Positions 1 through 6,629 are shown, numbered from the stretch's first letter. The stretch is DNA of 8,491 bases from Abditibacteriota bacterium (GCA_017959625.1 JAGDAG010000024.1:1-8491); one strand, 5' to 3'. Translations and numbers: made by a program. The notes: a model not told the origin generated them from the sequence alone.

Positions 1-291
1 AATGTATTCCGCGCCGCCGCCGTTTTTTATGACGTCGCGCAAAAGGGCGACGTGCATGTCGGAAAGACGGCGGAACACGTCGCAGCATTCTCTGCCCAAC
101 AGGCCGCAGAACCAGATGGTAGCGGAATCGGCCCGATTTTCGTATTTGTTCAGATTCTCCAGATAGGCTTCTTTTACAGGGTCTCTTACGATACTCTGAT
201 AAACGATATTTGCGGCAACTTCTCTGGCAGCGTGCCTTACGCACTGCAGCCTTCGCCTTTCCTTTCTGTCAGCGTTTATGTCTGCCGTCAA
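1..291 (-). CDS. Partial NusB-like protein (N-terminal 97 residues), cut by the left edge
   Basis: An open frame with no stop runs from a TTG (291-289) to the window edge. The TTG overlaps the accC stop as TTGA and has an AGAGGA ribosome binding site at 299-304, 7 nt upstream, so start and coupling to accC are well supported. The N-terminus is basic (ERRR at 11-14) and is followed by AAREVAANIVYQ at 21-32. This resembles the NusB opening (R-x-A-R-E-x-A-x-x-x-L-Y-Q), the first helix of the transcription antitermination factor that binds boxA RNA with NusE/S10. nusB commonly follows accC (sometimes after an asp23 gene), which agrees. The remainder (residues 45-97) shows little I can match, and the decisive C-terminal half lies outside the window. 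Function is inferred from one short motif plus position. The reading frame is much more certain than the name. Confidence 0.5.
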   Translation of the reverse strand, partial: MTADINADRKERRRLQCVRHAAREVAANIVYQSIVRDPVKEAYLENLNKYENRADSATIWFCGLLGRECCDVFRRLSDMHVALLRDVIKNGGGAEYI

Positions 292-1631
292 CGATTCATC
301 CTCTGGGGTATAAAGCCTGTCGTGATATCGCCCTTTACGAAATATTCGTTTTCTATTATTTTCTGCTGATATTCTATGTTGGTTTTTATGCCTTCTATGT
401 AAAACTCCGAAAGGGCTCTTTTCATACGCTTTATGGCGGAGGGCCTGTCCCTGTCGTACACAATGAGCTTGCATATCATAGCATCGTAGTAGGGAGGTAT
501 CTCATAACCGTCGTATATATGGGTATCGATACGGACTCCCGGCCCGCCGGCGGGAACGAACACTCTTATCCTGCCCACGGAGGGAGCAAAGTTGTTGGAG
601 GGGTCTTCGGCGATTATACGGCATTCTATGGCATGCCCGCGGACCGTGATATCCTTCTGGCCGAAGGAAAGCTTTTCTCCTGCCGCTATCCTGATCTGTT
701 CCTTTACTATGTCCACGCCGGTAACGAATTCCGTCACCGGGTGCTCCACCTGGACGCGGGTATTCATTTCCATAAAATAAAAGTTTCCGTCAGAGTCGAG
801 AAGAAATTCCACGGTCCCGGCATTTTCGTAGCCCACGTAACGGGCCAGCGCCACGGCGGCCTCTCCCATTTTCCGCCGGGTCTCGTCGTTTATGGCGCAG
901 GAGGGCGCTTCCTCCAGAAGCTTCTGGTTCCGGCGCTGCACCGAACACTCCCGTTCTCCCAGATAAACGTAATTGCCGTATTTGTCTCCCAGGAGCTGCA
1001 CCTCTATGTGTCTCGGGTCGGAGATATCCTTTTCTATATACAGGCTGCCGTTGCCGAAAGACGCCTCCGCTTCGGCGGAAGCCACTCTGTAGGCGTTGGA
1101 GAGCTCGTCTTCCGAATTCACTATCCTTATTCCTCTGCCGCCGCCTCCGGCGGTAGCCTTCAGCCTTACGGGCCAGCCCATTTTCAACGCCGCTTCAAGA
1201 GCCTCCTGCTCGCTTTTCAGCAGCCCGTCGCCTCCCGGGATCACCGGGCAGCCTGCCTCCTTTGCCGTCTCTTTGGCCCTTGCCTTATCGCCCAGAAGCT
1301 CCATGGTCTCGGGCCCGGGGCCGATAAACACAAGGCCGCAGCTTTCGCAGGCCTCGGCAAAGCCCGGATTCTCGCTGAAATACCCGAAGCCCGGATGAAC
1401 GGCGTCGGCGCCGGTTATCAGGGCTGCATTGAGTATGTTGGGCATATTCAGATAGCTGTCCCTGCTCATGGCCGGCCCCACGCACACAGCCTGGTCCGCC
1501 AGCTTCACGTGAAGGGAATCGCTGTCTGCCTCCGAATACACGGCCACGGTCTTGATATCCATTTCACGGCAGGCCCTGATGATACGGACCGCGATCTCCC
1601 CTCTGTTGGCAATAAGGATCTTTTTAAACAC
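288..1631 (-). CDS. accC: Biotin carboxylase subunit of acetyl-CoA carboxylase (AccC)
   Basis: This enzyme carboxylates biotin on its carrier protein using ATP and bicarbonate, the first half-reaction of acetyl-CoA carboxylase in fatty acid synthesis (cytoplasm). The 447-aa product matches the family length (about 450). The N-terminal domain opens with FKKILIANRGEIAVR (2-16). HPGFGYFSEN is at 79-88, a mild variant of HPGYGFLSEN. The ATP-grasp glycine loop AGGGGRG is at 161-167. Residues equivalent to E. coli K116, K159, H209, K238, E276, E288, N290, R292, E296 and R338 are all present (here K116, K158, H208, K237, E275, E288, N290, R292, E296, R338). The enzyme therefore looks catalytically intact. 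I chose the GTG at 1631 because AGGTGAGG sits 6 nt upstream and the family starts at this point; a GTG at 1643 would add four residues and overlap the Shine-Dalgarno. It lies 12 bp after the prepilin-like gene. Its expected partner AccB, two genes upstream, lacks the biotinyl lysine. Confidence 0.97.
   Translation of the reverse strand: MFKKILIANRGEIAVRIIRACREMDIKTVAVYSEADSDSLHVKLADQAVCVGPAMSRDSYLNMPNILNAALITGADAVHPGFGYFSENPGFAEACESCGLVFIGPGPETMELLGDKARAKETAKEAGCPVIPGGDGLLKSEQEALEAALKMGWPVRLKATAGGGGRGIRIVNSEDELSNAYRVASAEAEASFGNGSLYIEKDISDPRHIEVQLLGDKYGNYVYLGERECSVQRRNQKLLEEAPSCAINDETRRKMGEAAVALARYVGYENAGTVEFLLDSDGNFYFMEMNTRVQVEHPVTEFVTGVDIVKEQIRIAAGEKLSFGQKDITVRGHAIECRIIAEDPSNNFAPSVGRIRVFVPAGGPGVRIDTHIYDGYEIPPYYDAMICKLIVYDRDRPSAIKRMKRALSEFYIEGIKTNIEYQQKIIENEYFVKGDITTGFIPQRMNR
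299..304 (-). promoter_or_regulatory. Ribosome binding site of the NusB-like gene
   Basis: AGAGGA on the minus strand, inside the last codons of accC and 7 nt before the TTG start. It decides the non-ATG start and shows that translation of the downstream gene begins within accC. Confidence 0.6.
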
Positions 1632-1637
1632 TGGGCA

Positions 1638-1645
1638 CCTCACCT
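1638..1645 (-). promoter_or_regulatory. Ribosome binding site of accC
   Basis: AGGTGAGG on the minus strand, overlapping the stop codon of the preceding gene and 6 nt before the GTG at 1631. It favours this GTG over the in-frame GTG at 1643. Confidence 0.75.
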
Positions 1646-2015
1646 AAAACTGGGGATGGGTGGGACAGGAGACCCGCCCGTTCTGAGGATCGTAGGCATA
1701 CTGTTCGCCGCTGACAGCGCATTTTGTCATGCTGCCGGAGAGGTTCAGCTCCGCCAGGCTTGCCGGCGCCGCTTCGTTTGTCTGCATATACATGCCTATG
1801 GCGCTTCTGACCTGCGCGATATTGTTCTGGCAGCTCACTGCCTTGCCGGCGTCCATGGCTTTGCCGTAGGTAGTGGTTTTTTCGCTGTGAGAATAATCCG
1901 TGAGCGTGTCCGGTTCCTTTTTTCCCGTTCCCCGCATCATAAACACGCACATGACCGCTATCACTGCAGCCACCACCAAAAGCCCGATATAAGAAGCCCC
2001 TTTTCTGTTTTTCAT
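1644..2015 (-). CDS. Prepilin-like single-pass membrane protein between accB and accC
   Basis: A 123-aa protein with a short basic leader (MKNRKG), one hydrophobic helix (about 8-27) and a small polar domain. The start is an ATG preceded by GGAGG with 6 nt spacing. The N-terminus resembles a class III (type IV pilin/pseudopilin) signal: cleavage would fall after G6, and GLLVVAAVIAV (11-21) resembles the ELLVVIAIIAI helix of prepilin-type proteins. Position +5 of the mature form, normally Glu, is Gly (G11). SCQNNIAQVRSAIGMYMQTN (61-80) followed by PASLAEL also fits the pseudopilin helix and turn pattern. C99 and C117 flank an AVSGEQYAYDPQNGRVS loop and could form a disulfide, as in small pilin-like proteins. 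The gene sits 10 bp after accB and 12 bp before accC, so it is co-transcribed with them. A role in carboxylase function is not established; the pilin relationship is inferred from motifs only. Confidence 0.8.
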   Translation of the reverse strand: MKNRKGASYIGLLVVAAVIAVMCVFMMRGTGKKEPDTLTDYSHSEKTTTYGKAMDAGKAVSCQNNIAQVRSAIGMYMQTNEAAPASLAELNLSGSMTKCAVSGEQYAYDPQNGRVSCPTHPQF

Positions 2016-2025
2016 GATACGCCTC

Positions 2026-2412
2026 CTATTCTTTTATCACCAATATCACCTGCCCGTATTCCACGGGCGAATCGTCTTCGCAGCTCACGGAAACCACAGT
2101 CCCTCCGCAGGGCGCCTTGATATCGTTGACGATGGTGAAAGAGCGTATATGCCCTATCAGCTGACCCTCCTCCACCGTATCGCCGGGAGAAAGAGGAGCC
2201 GAAAACGAAAAGATGCCCACCATATCGGCCCGGACGTCCGAAGTCTTTTCCGGGGAAACGCGGCGCGCTTCGGGAACGGCGGCAGGCCGGCGGGACGCTT
2301 TTGACGCGGCCTTTTTCAGTTTTATCACCGTATCTCCTTCCGTCACGGAAAGCTGGGTGCAATTCGAATCCCGCAGCAGCATGGCAAGCTGTTCCGCTTT
2401 TTCAATATTCAT
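2026..2412 (-). CDS. accB: AccB-like biotin carboxyl carrier protein lacking the biotinyl lysine
   Basis: A 128-aa BCCP homologue. The N-terminal helix-strand (2-34: IEKAEQLAMLLRDSNCTQLS, then EGDTVIKLKK) is typical of AccB, followed by a short Ala/Pro/Arg linker (35-60) and a biotinyl/lipoyl-type domain (61-128). In the domain, ADMVGIF (62-68) corresponds to SPMVGTFY, and PGDTVEEGQLIG and GGTVVSV are at the expected spacings. The hairpin that should read EAMKMMNEI reads RSFTIVNDI (90-98), with no gap in the alignment. The acceptor lysine is T93 (codon ACC, minus strand of 2134-2136), so standard biotinylation is impossible there. The start ATG has AGGTGA 3 nt upstream, overlapping the stop of the preceding gene, with 7 bp between genes. 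In a normal complex this protein shuttles carboxybiotin from AccC to the carboxyltransferase. Here it may be a structural or regulatory paralogue, or it may carry another group. The family call is firm; the function is uncertain. Confidence 0.92.
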   Translation of the reverse strand: MNIEKAEQLAMLLRDSNCTQLSVTEGDTVIKLKKAASKASRRPAAVPEARRVSPEKTSDVRADMVGIFSFSAPLSPGDTVEEGQLIGHIRSFTIVNDIKAPCGGTVVSVSCEDDSPVEYGQVILVIKE

Positions 2413-2419
2413 CTTTCAC

Positions 2420-3532
2420 CTACAGTTTCAATTTGAAAATAAGATAATTCAAAAGGGAGACCCCGGCGGCTGCCATAGCAAAAACAGCCATCACCACCGC
2501 AAAGATAACAAAGCCCATGAGCTTTGTGTCGGTATCCATGAGCAGCTGGTTGTTGTTGATAAGAAAGCTTGCAAATTTGTCCGCTTCCTGAAGCCCCTTC
2601 TGAAAATAGTCGTACAGAGGGCTGTAGCACAGATAGCCGATCCCCAGCGAAAGCAGCAGCACCACCGGCATAAGGGCCCTGTATTTATACTTCTGATGGG
2701 CGTTATATATGTGGCAGGTCTTGCAGTTTCTGGTTTTGCGTTCTTCCTCGGAATGGGGGTTGAGCATCTCCTTCAGCCTGTCGGAATACTTGTTTTTGTC
2801 GCCTGCCATAGAAAGCATCAGCAACGATTCGTCACAACAGCCCGTGCCCAGCTTCCAGCAGTTTTTTTTGGCGGCGAAGGCGGGACAGACTGCCTTTACC
2901 TCGGGAGCGCAGAAGTTGGTGTCCCAGCAATGGGAATTGATACCGATATCCAGAGCCTTTTTGTCCCGCGTCTTCTTTTTGATGGTCTTGCTCTTTATGA
3001 ACATGTCTCTTGTTTCCAGGATCAGTTCCCTCACCAGCAAAACTATGCCCACTGCCAGCATTACGTATCCCAGTTTGGTATAAAGAGCGGTGAATTCCAG
3101 CAGAAAGAAATGGGGGGAGGGATCTCCCGGAAGATAATAGAACACCCTGTCGTAATCCCCCGCGGGAGTGTAGTAATACAAAAGGTACGGGAGCCCGTAA
3201 ACAAAAGCGAGCCCCAGCACGAATATCCCTCTTCCGTATGCGTAGTCCAGGAAGAAAGCGACGGCCGAGGATATCACCGAAAGGATCCCCGACCAAAAGC
3301 ACACCAGACCCACGTATTTGAGCGCATTGGCAAAATAAACCTGATCCGCCGGCTTCATGGCGCCGATCTCCCGTATGTTCCGGCCGAAATAAACTACCAG
3401 AAGATACAGAAAACTCATCAAAAACACCAAACCGGCTATGCGGAAAACAAAAAAGCCTCCCGCGCTGATGTATTCCTGTATATGATTCCTTTCTTTAAGG
3501 GGAGGTTTTCCCTTTTCTGCCGTTTTTTTCAT
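2420..3532 (-). CDS. Six-helix membrane protein with a cytoplasmic 'two-CW'-like Cys-rich loop
   Basis: I cannot assign a named function. The 370-aa protein has a Lys-rich N-terminus (cytoplasmic) and about six hydrophobic segments (about 24-49, 72-95, 102-121, 153-172, 286-305, 338-363). A highly basic stretch at 175-192 is followed by a soluble loop, 193-284. The positive-inside rule puts this loop in the cytoplasm. It holds eight cysteines (202, 208, 216, 225, 232, 233, 270, 273) arranged as CW-x5-C, CPAF, CW-x5-GCC and CKTCHIY. This resembles the small Cys-Trp ('two-CW') modules that occur alone or attached to bacterial sensor proteins, and suggests a metal or Fe-S site, which is inference. 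The ATG start lies 7 bp after efp, and only a weak GAG precedes it, so translation may be coupled to efp. The stop is 7 bp before accB, so the gene belongs to the efp-acc transcript. CKTCH also fits the heme-c motif, but the predicted topology argues against it. Confidence 0.85.
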   Translation of the reverse strand: MKKTAEKGKPPLKERNHIQEYISAGGFFVFRIAGLVFLMSFLYLLVVYFGRNIREIGAMKPADQVYFANALKYVGLVCFWSGILSVISSAVAFFLDYAYGRGIFVLGLAFVYGLPYLLYYYTPAGDYDRVFYYLPGDPSPHFFLLEFTALYTKLGYVMLAVGIVLLVRELILETRDMFIKSKTIKKKTRDKKALDIGINSHCWDTNFCAPEVKAVCPAFAAKKNCWKLGTGCCDESLLMLSMAGDKNKYSDRLKEMLNPHSEEERKTRNCKTCHIYNAHQKYKYRALMPVVLLLSLGIGYLCYSPLYDYFQKGLQEADKFASFLINNNQLLMDTDTKLMGFVIFAVVMAVFAMAAAGVSLLNYLIFKLKL

Positions 3533-3539
3533 GGCTCAA

Positions 3540-4097
3540 TTATTCCTTGACACGCTCCAGATAATCGTTGGTCCGCGTATCTACTCTGATCTTGTCGCCT
3601 TCGTTTATGAAGAAAGGCACGTTCACCACCGCGCCGGTCTCTATGGTAGCGGGTTTTGAACCTCCGTTGGCCGTGTTGCCTTTTTCGTTGGCCGCGGTCT
3701 CCACCACAGTAGCAACGATGTTTGTGGGAAGTTCTATGTTTATAAGGCTGCCGTTATAATACACGGCCAGGACCTTGAGGCCTTCCTGAAGATACTTGAT
3801 ACCGTCGCCCACCGCCTCGGCGGGAACGCTTTTCAGCTCGTAGTCCTCATCCATGAAATACAGTTCGTCGCCTTCCCGGTAGCTGTATTCAAGGTTGCCC
3901 CTTTCTATAAAGGCCTGCTCCATTCTTTCACCGGCTCTCCAGGTTTTTTCCACGACCTTGCCGTTTTTGAGATTCTTCAGCTTGCTGCGCACAAAGGCAG
4001 GGCCCTTGCCGGGCTTAACATGCTGGAACTCTATAATAGTCCAAACGTCTCCGTCAACTACGATGGAAATACCGTTTTTGAAATCACTTGTATCCAA
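3540..4097 (-). CDS. efp: Elongation factor P
   Basis: EF-P enters the ribosomal E site and relieves stalling at polyproline stretches during translation. The 185-aa product has the full three-domain layout: KOW-like domain I (1-62), OB domain II (about 65-127) and the C-terminal OB domain (about 129-185) with the GSKPATIETGAVVNVPFF and VDTRTNDYLERV signatures. The domain I loop reads HVKPGKGPAF (26-35) with K31 at the tip. This is a Lys-type EF-P, which in other bacteria is modified by beta-lysylation or 5-aminopentanol; no modification gene is visible here. The start is TTG at 4097. An in-frame TAG lies just upstream, and GAGGT (4106-4110) is 8 nt before it. It is the first gene of its transcript, behind a strong promoter at 4132-4160, and is followed after 7 bp by the Cys-rich membrane protein gene. 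A TTG start on a usually abundant protein suggests tuned translation. Confidence 0.97.
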   Translation of the reverse strand: MDTSDFKNGISIVVDGDVWTIIEFQHVKPGKGPAFVRSKLKNLKNGKVVEKTWRAGERMEQAFIERGNLEYSYREGDELYFMDEDYELKSVPAEAVGDGIKYLQEGLKVLAVYYNGSLINIELPTNIVATVVETAANEKGNTANGGSKPATIETGAVVNVPFFINEGDKIRVDTRTNDYLERVKE

Positions 4098-4105
4098 TCT
4101 GATCT

Positions 4106-4110
4106 ACCTC
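4106..4110 (-). promoter_or_regulatory. Ribosome binding site of efp
   Basis: GAGGT on the minus strand, 8 nt before the TTG at 4097. It supports TTG as the start; no ATG or GTG in frame is available between the upstream in-frame stop and residue 1. Confidence 0.6.
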
Positions 4111-4131
4111 GCAAACATTCTTCTATTATAT

Positions 4132-4160
4132 ATTATACTGATTTTTCCGCTTTCTGTAAA
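4132..4160 (-). promoter_or_regulatory. Sigma70-type promoter of the efp-acc operon
   Basis: On the minus strand, TTTACA (4155-4160) and TATAAT (4132-4137) are separated by exactly 17 nt. A second overlapping TATAAT is at 4125-4130. Predicted transcription start is about 4125, leaving a leader of roughly 30 nt before the efp TTG. The -35 box begins just 2 bp after the stop codon of the STAS protein gene. The promoter therefore occupies the whole 65-bp gap, and I see no terminator for the upstream genes. Confidence 0.8.
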
Positions 4161-4162
4161 CC

Positions 4163-5347
4163 TTACGGATGCCGCACCAGCAGCGGACAGATCCCCGAAT
4201 AATACAGCTCCATGGCCAGGGCGATCTGTTTGCTGTGGGCGTAAACGGGATCCTCCAGGATAACGATAAAAAGCCGGGTATTATCCTTTTCGGCAAAAGC
4301 CGCGATCCCGGAGGAATAATTCCGCACGGGCAGGAACCTGAGGTTTGTCTTTATATGCCTGAACCTTGACGAGACGCTCTTTATGCTCTTTTCCGCCGCA
4401 AAAAAGCCTTCGTCGGGAACCGCCGCCGAAAGCTCCAGGCTTCCGGGGACCGGCACGGGATACAGCGCCGTGAGTTCTATCATGGGATCGTCCGCCGTTT
4501 TTGCCAGGGCCTCGCAGTCCTGCATCACCTTTCTGATATTGCCGTCATAAACCGTAGTCACCTTGTTCAGCTTGTCCGGATGGACAGCGCCCCTGACGCT
4601 GAAAAGGTCCACCGTATAATCGCGCCGGAGCAAAAGGTCTCTCAGCATGAGGCCTTTGTTCTGTCTTTCCGTTCCCACGGCGGCGTCCGGCAGCAAAAAA
4701 CGCACTTTTTGTTTGGGAAACCTGAAAATAAAGTCCTCCGCGGCCCTCACCCGCAGAGTGTGCTTTTTGCAAACGGTCTCGCCGAAGCCCTCCACCAGGG
4801 CGACGGCTTTTTCCAGATCCTTTTCAGCCTGCTGCTCCTCCGCCGGCATGGGATGGGATATGCTGAGAGAAAGCGGCAGCTTTATGACTGCGGCCGCGTG
4901 ATACACGTATTCCTTCCCTCTCCGCAGCCTGACGGCGTAATCAAGAGCCGTCTGCCAGCCCTTTATGAGAGGAACGGCCAGATTGCTTTTGCCCTCCGGG
5001 AGCTTCACGGAGTTTTCCCGCAGGCTCAGGGAATGGCGGGCCTGGTCCGCATTGTCCGCAAGAGGCATTTTGGAACGCACGCCTTCGGTGGCCCTGGCAA
5101 GGCGTATGATCTCTTCGGAAGCGGACACGAAAATAATGCCCGCGTCCTTCATGGTGATATATCTGAAGGCGTCTGCAAAGGTGCCGGTGCCCGCCGGAGT
5201 GATGCGGGTTATGGAGCCGCAGTCTATGATTATGCCAGCGGGGTGTTCCCTGAGCAGCACGGCCGCCGCGGCCTGCAGGGCGGGCCAGATGTTTTTGTCC
5301 ATCACGCCTATAAGGGTGACGGTGTCCCCTTTGGTTTCTATTATCAT
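4163..5347 (-). CDS. STAS domain fused to two universal-stress-protein-like domains
   Basis: A 394-aa soluble protein with no signal peptide or membrane helix. Residues 1-110 form a STAS domain (GDTVTLIGVMD, then IIIDCGSITRITPAGTGTF at 39-57, then a KDAGIIFVSAS strand). The DSSG phosphorylation motif of anti-sigma factor antagonists reads TPAG (50-53), so the usual switch serine is absent. Residues about 121-225 (LAVPLIKGWQTALDYAVRL, later VRFLLP) and about 285-394 (MIELTALYPVPVPGSLEL, ending in GICPLLVRHP) look like two Usp alpha/beta domains, similar to Usp-type tails on transporters. I see no G-2x-G-9x-G(S/T) ATP-binding motif in either. The start ATG overlaps the cinA stop as ATGA with no good Shine-Dalgarno, so translation is probably coupled to cinA. 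A stress or metabolite-sensing role is plausible but inferred. The STAS call is more secure than the Usp calls. Confidence 0.75.
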   Translation of the reverse strand: MIIETKGDTVTLIGVMDKNIWPALQAAAAVLLREHPAGIIIDCGSITRITPAGTGTFADAFRYITMKDAGIIFVSASEEIIRLARATEGVRSKMPLADNADQARHSLSLRENSVKLPEGKSNLAVPLIKGWQTALDYAVRLRRGKEYVYHAAAVIKLPLSLSISHPMPAEEQQAEKDLEKAVALVEGFGETVCKKHTLRVRAAEDFIFRFPKQKVRFLLPDAAVGTERQNKGLMLRDLLLRRDYTVDLFSVRGAVHPDKLNKVTTVYDGNIRKVMQDCEALAKTADDPMIELTALYPVPVPGSLELSAAVPDEGFFAAEKSIKSVSSRFRHIKTNLRFLPVRNYSSGIAAFAEKDNTRLFIVILEDPVYAHSKQIALAMELYYSGICPLLVRHP

Positions 5348-6579
5348 ATCCGTTCCAGAAGCGCCAGCCTCACGGCGTTGAGGGCGGCCATGGCGCTGCG
5401 GAGGCGCACGTTATCGCGGGTGCCGGCAAAATGCAGCTCCTCCGTCCGGACCCCGGCGCCGTCCGCCACTCCCATATAAACCAGGCCTACGGGCTTTTGG
5501 GGAGTGCCTCCCCCGGGGCCGGCAATGCCCGTAAGGGAAACGGCTATATCCGCCCCCATAAGGGCTTTCGCCCCCAGGGCCATGGCGGCGGCGGTCTCGG
5601 GGCTCACGGCCCCCTTCGTCTCCAGAACAGCGGCGTCGACTCCCAGCAGGGAGCGTTTCACGGCGTTGGAATAGCTCACCACCCCGCCGGGAAATATCTC
5701 CGAGCTGCCGGGAACGTCGGTTATAAGCTTGCTCACCAGCCCGCCGGTGCAGCTTTCGGCAGTTGTGACGAGAACGCCCTTTTCCCGGGCCAGGGCCACC
5801 GCCGTTTGGGCCATATCCGAGCCGTCCTCCGAGTAAAGGCTGCCGCCGAAAATGCTCCGGGCCTCCTCCACTCCCTTCCGGAGCTTCTCCGGGTCCGACG
5901 AGGTGACCCGCACCAGCACGTCCCCCTTGCCCACGTAGGTGGCGAAGGAGGGGTCGGCGCTGCGGGTACGCTCCCCCAGCATTTCCGCCACGGTGGATTC
6001 ACCTATGCCGTAGATGCGGAGCATGGCGCTGGAAAGAGAAGCCGCCGCGGGAAATGCGGCCAGGATATAGGGCTTTACCGATTCCTCCCACATGGCCCTG
6101 AACTCCGAAGGCGGGCCGGGCATGGCTATTACGCATTTTTCCGATCCCTCAAAGCGTCCCCGGAAGGCGCAGCCCGGCGCGGTGCCGGCCGGGTTGTAAA
6201 GGGCCGCCCCCCGGGCGGGCACCATGGCCTGCTTGAGATTGTTTTCGGCCATAGGCTTGCCTATCCGGCGGAAATAGTCCTTCAGCCGCTCCGCCGCCGC
6301 AGGGTCGAAAACCAGCTCCTCCCCCAGCGTCTCCGCTATGGTCTCCTTGGTGAGGTCGTCGGGAGTGGGGCCCAGCCCCCCTATGGTAAAAACTATATCG
6401 CTGCGCCGGAGGGCCGCCCTCAGGCATTCGCCGATGCGGGCGGGGTTGTCCCCCGCCGTGGAACGGAAATACAGGTTGATCCCCAAAGCCGGGAGCCGGG
6501 CGGAAAGATACGCCGCGTTGGTGTCGGTGATCTGGCCCATAAGAAGCTCGGTGCCGGTGGATATTATTTCTGCGATCAT
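5344..6579 (-). CDS. cinA: CinA family protein, NMN deamidase (PncC-type C-terminal domain)
   Basis: A 411-aa two-domain CinA, close to family length (400-416). The N-terminal COG1058/MoCF-like domain starts MIAEIISTGTELLMGQI, with GGLGPTPDDLTKE at 67-79 and MPGPPSEF at 153-160. In characterised homologues this domain is an ADP-ribose pyrophosphatase. The C-terminal PncC domain (about 255-411) carries TAESCTGG (273-280), GGVVSYSNAVK (298-308) and SLTGIAGPGGGTPQKPVG (348-365). It hydrolyses the amide of nicotinamide mononucleotide to nicotinate mononucleotide, recycling NAD in the cytoplasm. I chose the ATG at 6579 because GGAGG lies 5 nt upstream and the family begins here. The frame is open further upstream to 6675, but that extension overlaps the promoter and matches nothing. 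In some Gram-positive bacteria cinA is competence-induced before recA; no recA or com genes are visible here. Confidence 0.97.
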   Translation of the reverse strand: MIAEIISTGTELLMGQITDTNAAYLSARLPALGINLYFRSTAGDNPARIGECLRAALRRSDIVFTIGGLGPTPDDLTKETIAETLGEELVFDPAAAERLKDYFRRIGKPMAENNLKQAMVPARGAALYNPAGTAPGCAFRGRFEGSEKCVIAMPGPPSEFRAMWEESVKPYILAAFPAAASLSSAMLRIYGIGESTVAEMLGERTRSADPSFATYVGKGDVLVRVTSSDPEKLRKGVEEARSIFGGSLYSEDGSDMAQTAVALAREKGVLVTTAESCTGGLVSKLITDVPGSSEIFPGGVVSYSNAVKRSLLGVDAAVLETKGAVSPETAAAMALGAKALMGADIAVSLTGIAGPGGGTPQKPVGLVYMGVADGAGVRTEELHFAGTRDNVRLRSAMAALNAVRLALLERI

Positions 6580-6584
6580 ATACG

Positions 6585-6589
6585 CCTCC
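6585..6589 (-). promoter_or_regulatory. Ribosome binding site of cinA
   Basis: GGAGG on the minus strand, 5 nt before the ATG at 6579. It fixes the start and rules out the longer in-frame extension. Confidence 0.8.
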
Positions 6590-6600
6590 AAAACATATAT

Positions 6601-6629
6601 ATTATACACCAAAAAAGCCCGCAAGGCAA
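6601..6629 (-). promoter_or_regulatory. Sigma70-type promoter of cinA
   Basis: On the minus strand, TTGCCT (6624-6629, four of six consensus bases) and TATAAT (6601-6606) are separated by 17 nt. The -10 is preceded by GTG. Predicted start is about 6594, giving a very short leader of about 15 nt that contains the GGAGG ribosome binding site. Confidence 0.7.

Noticed and set aside
210..2120. Long open frame (636 codons) on the plus strand
   Set aside because: It is antisense to accC, the prepilin-like gene and part of accB, whose motifs are unmistakable. Its own translation has no recognisable domain, and no ribosome binding site was seen.
2711..2725. CKTCH as a heme-c attachment site (CxxCH) in the membrane protein
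   Set aside because: The loop is predicted cytoplasmic (basic flank, even number of preceding helices), where c-type heme attachment does not occur. The motif is better explained as the last pair of the Cys-Trp-like module.
2213..3550. Long open frame (445 codons) on the plus strand
   Set aside because: It is antisense to accB and the Cys-rich membrane protein; the low-stop frame follows from their codon composition.
4580..5479. Open frame of 299 codons on the plus strand
   Set aside because: It is antisense to the STAS-Usp gene and the end of cinA; no domain seen.
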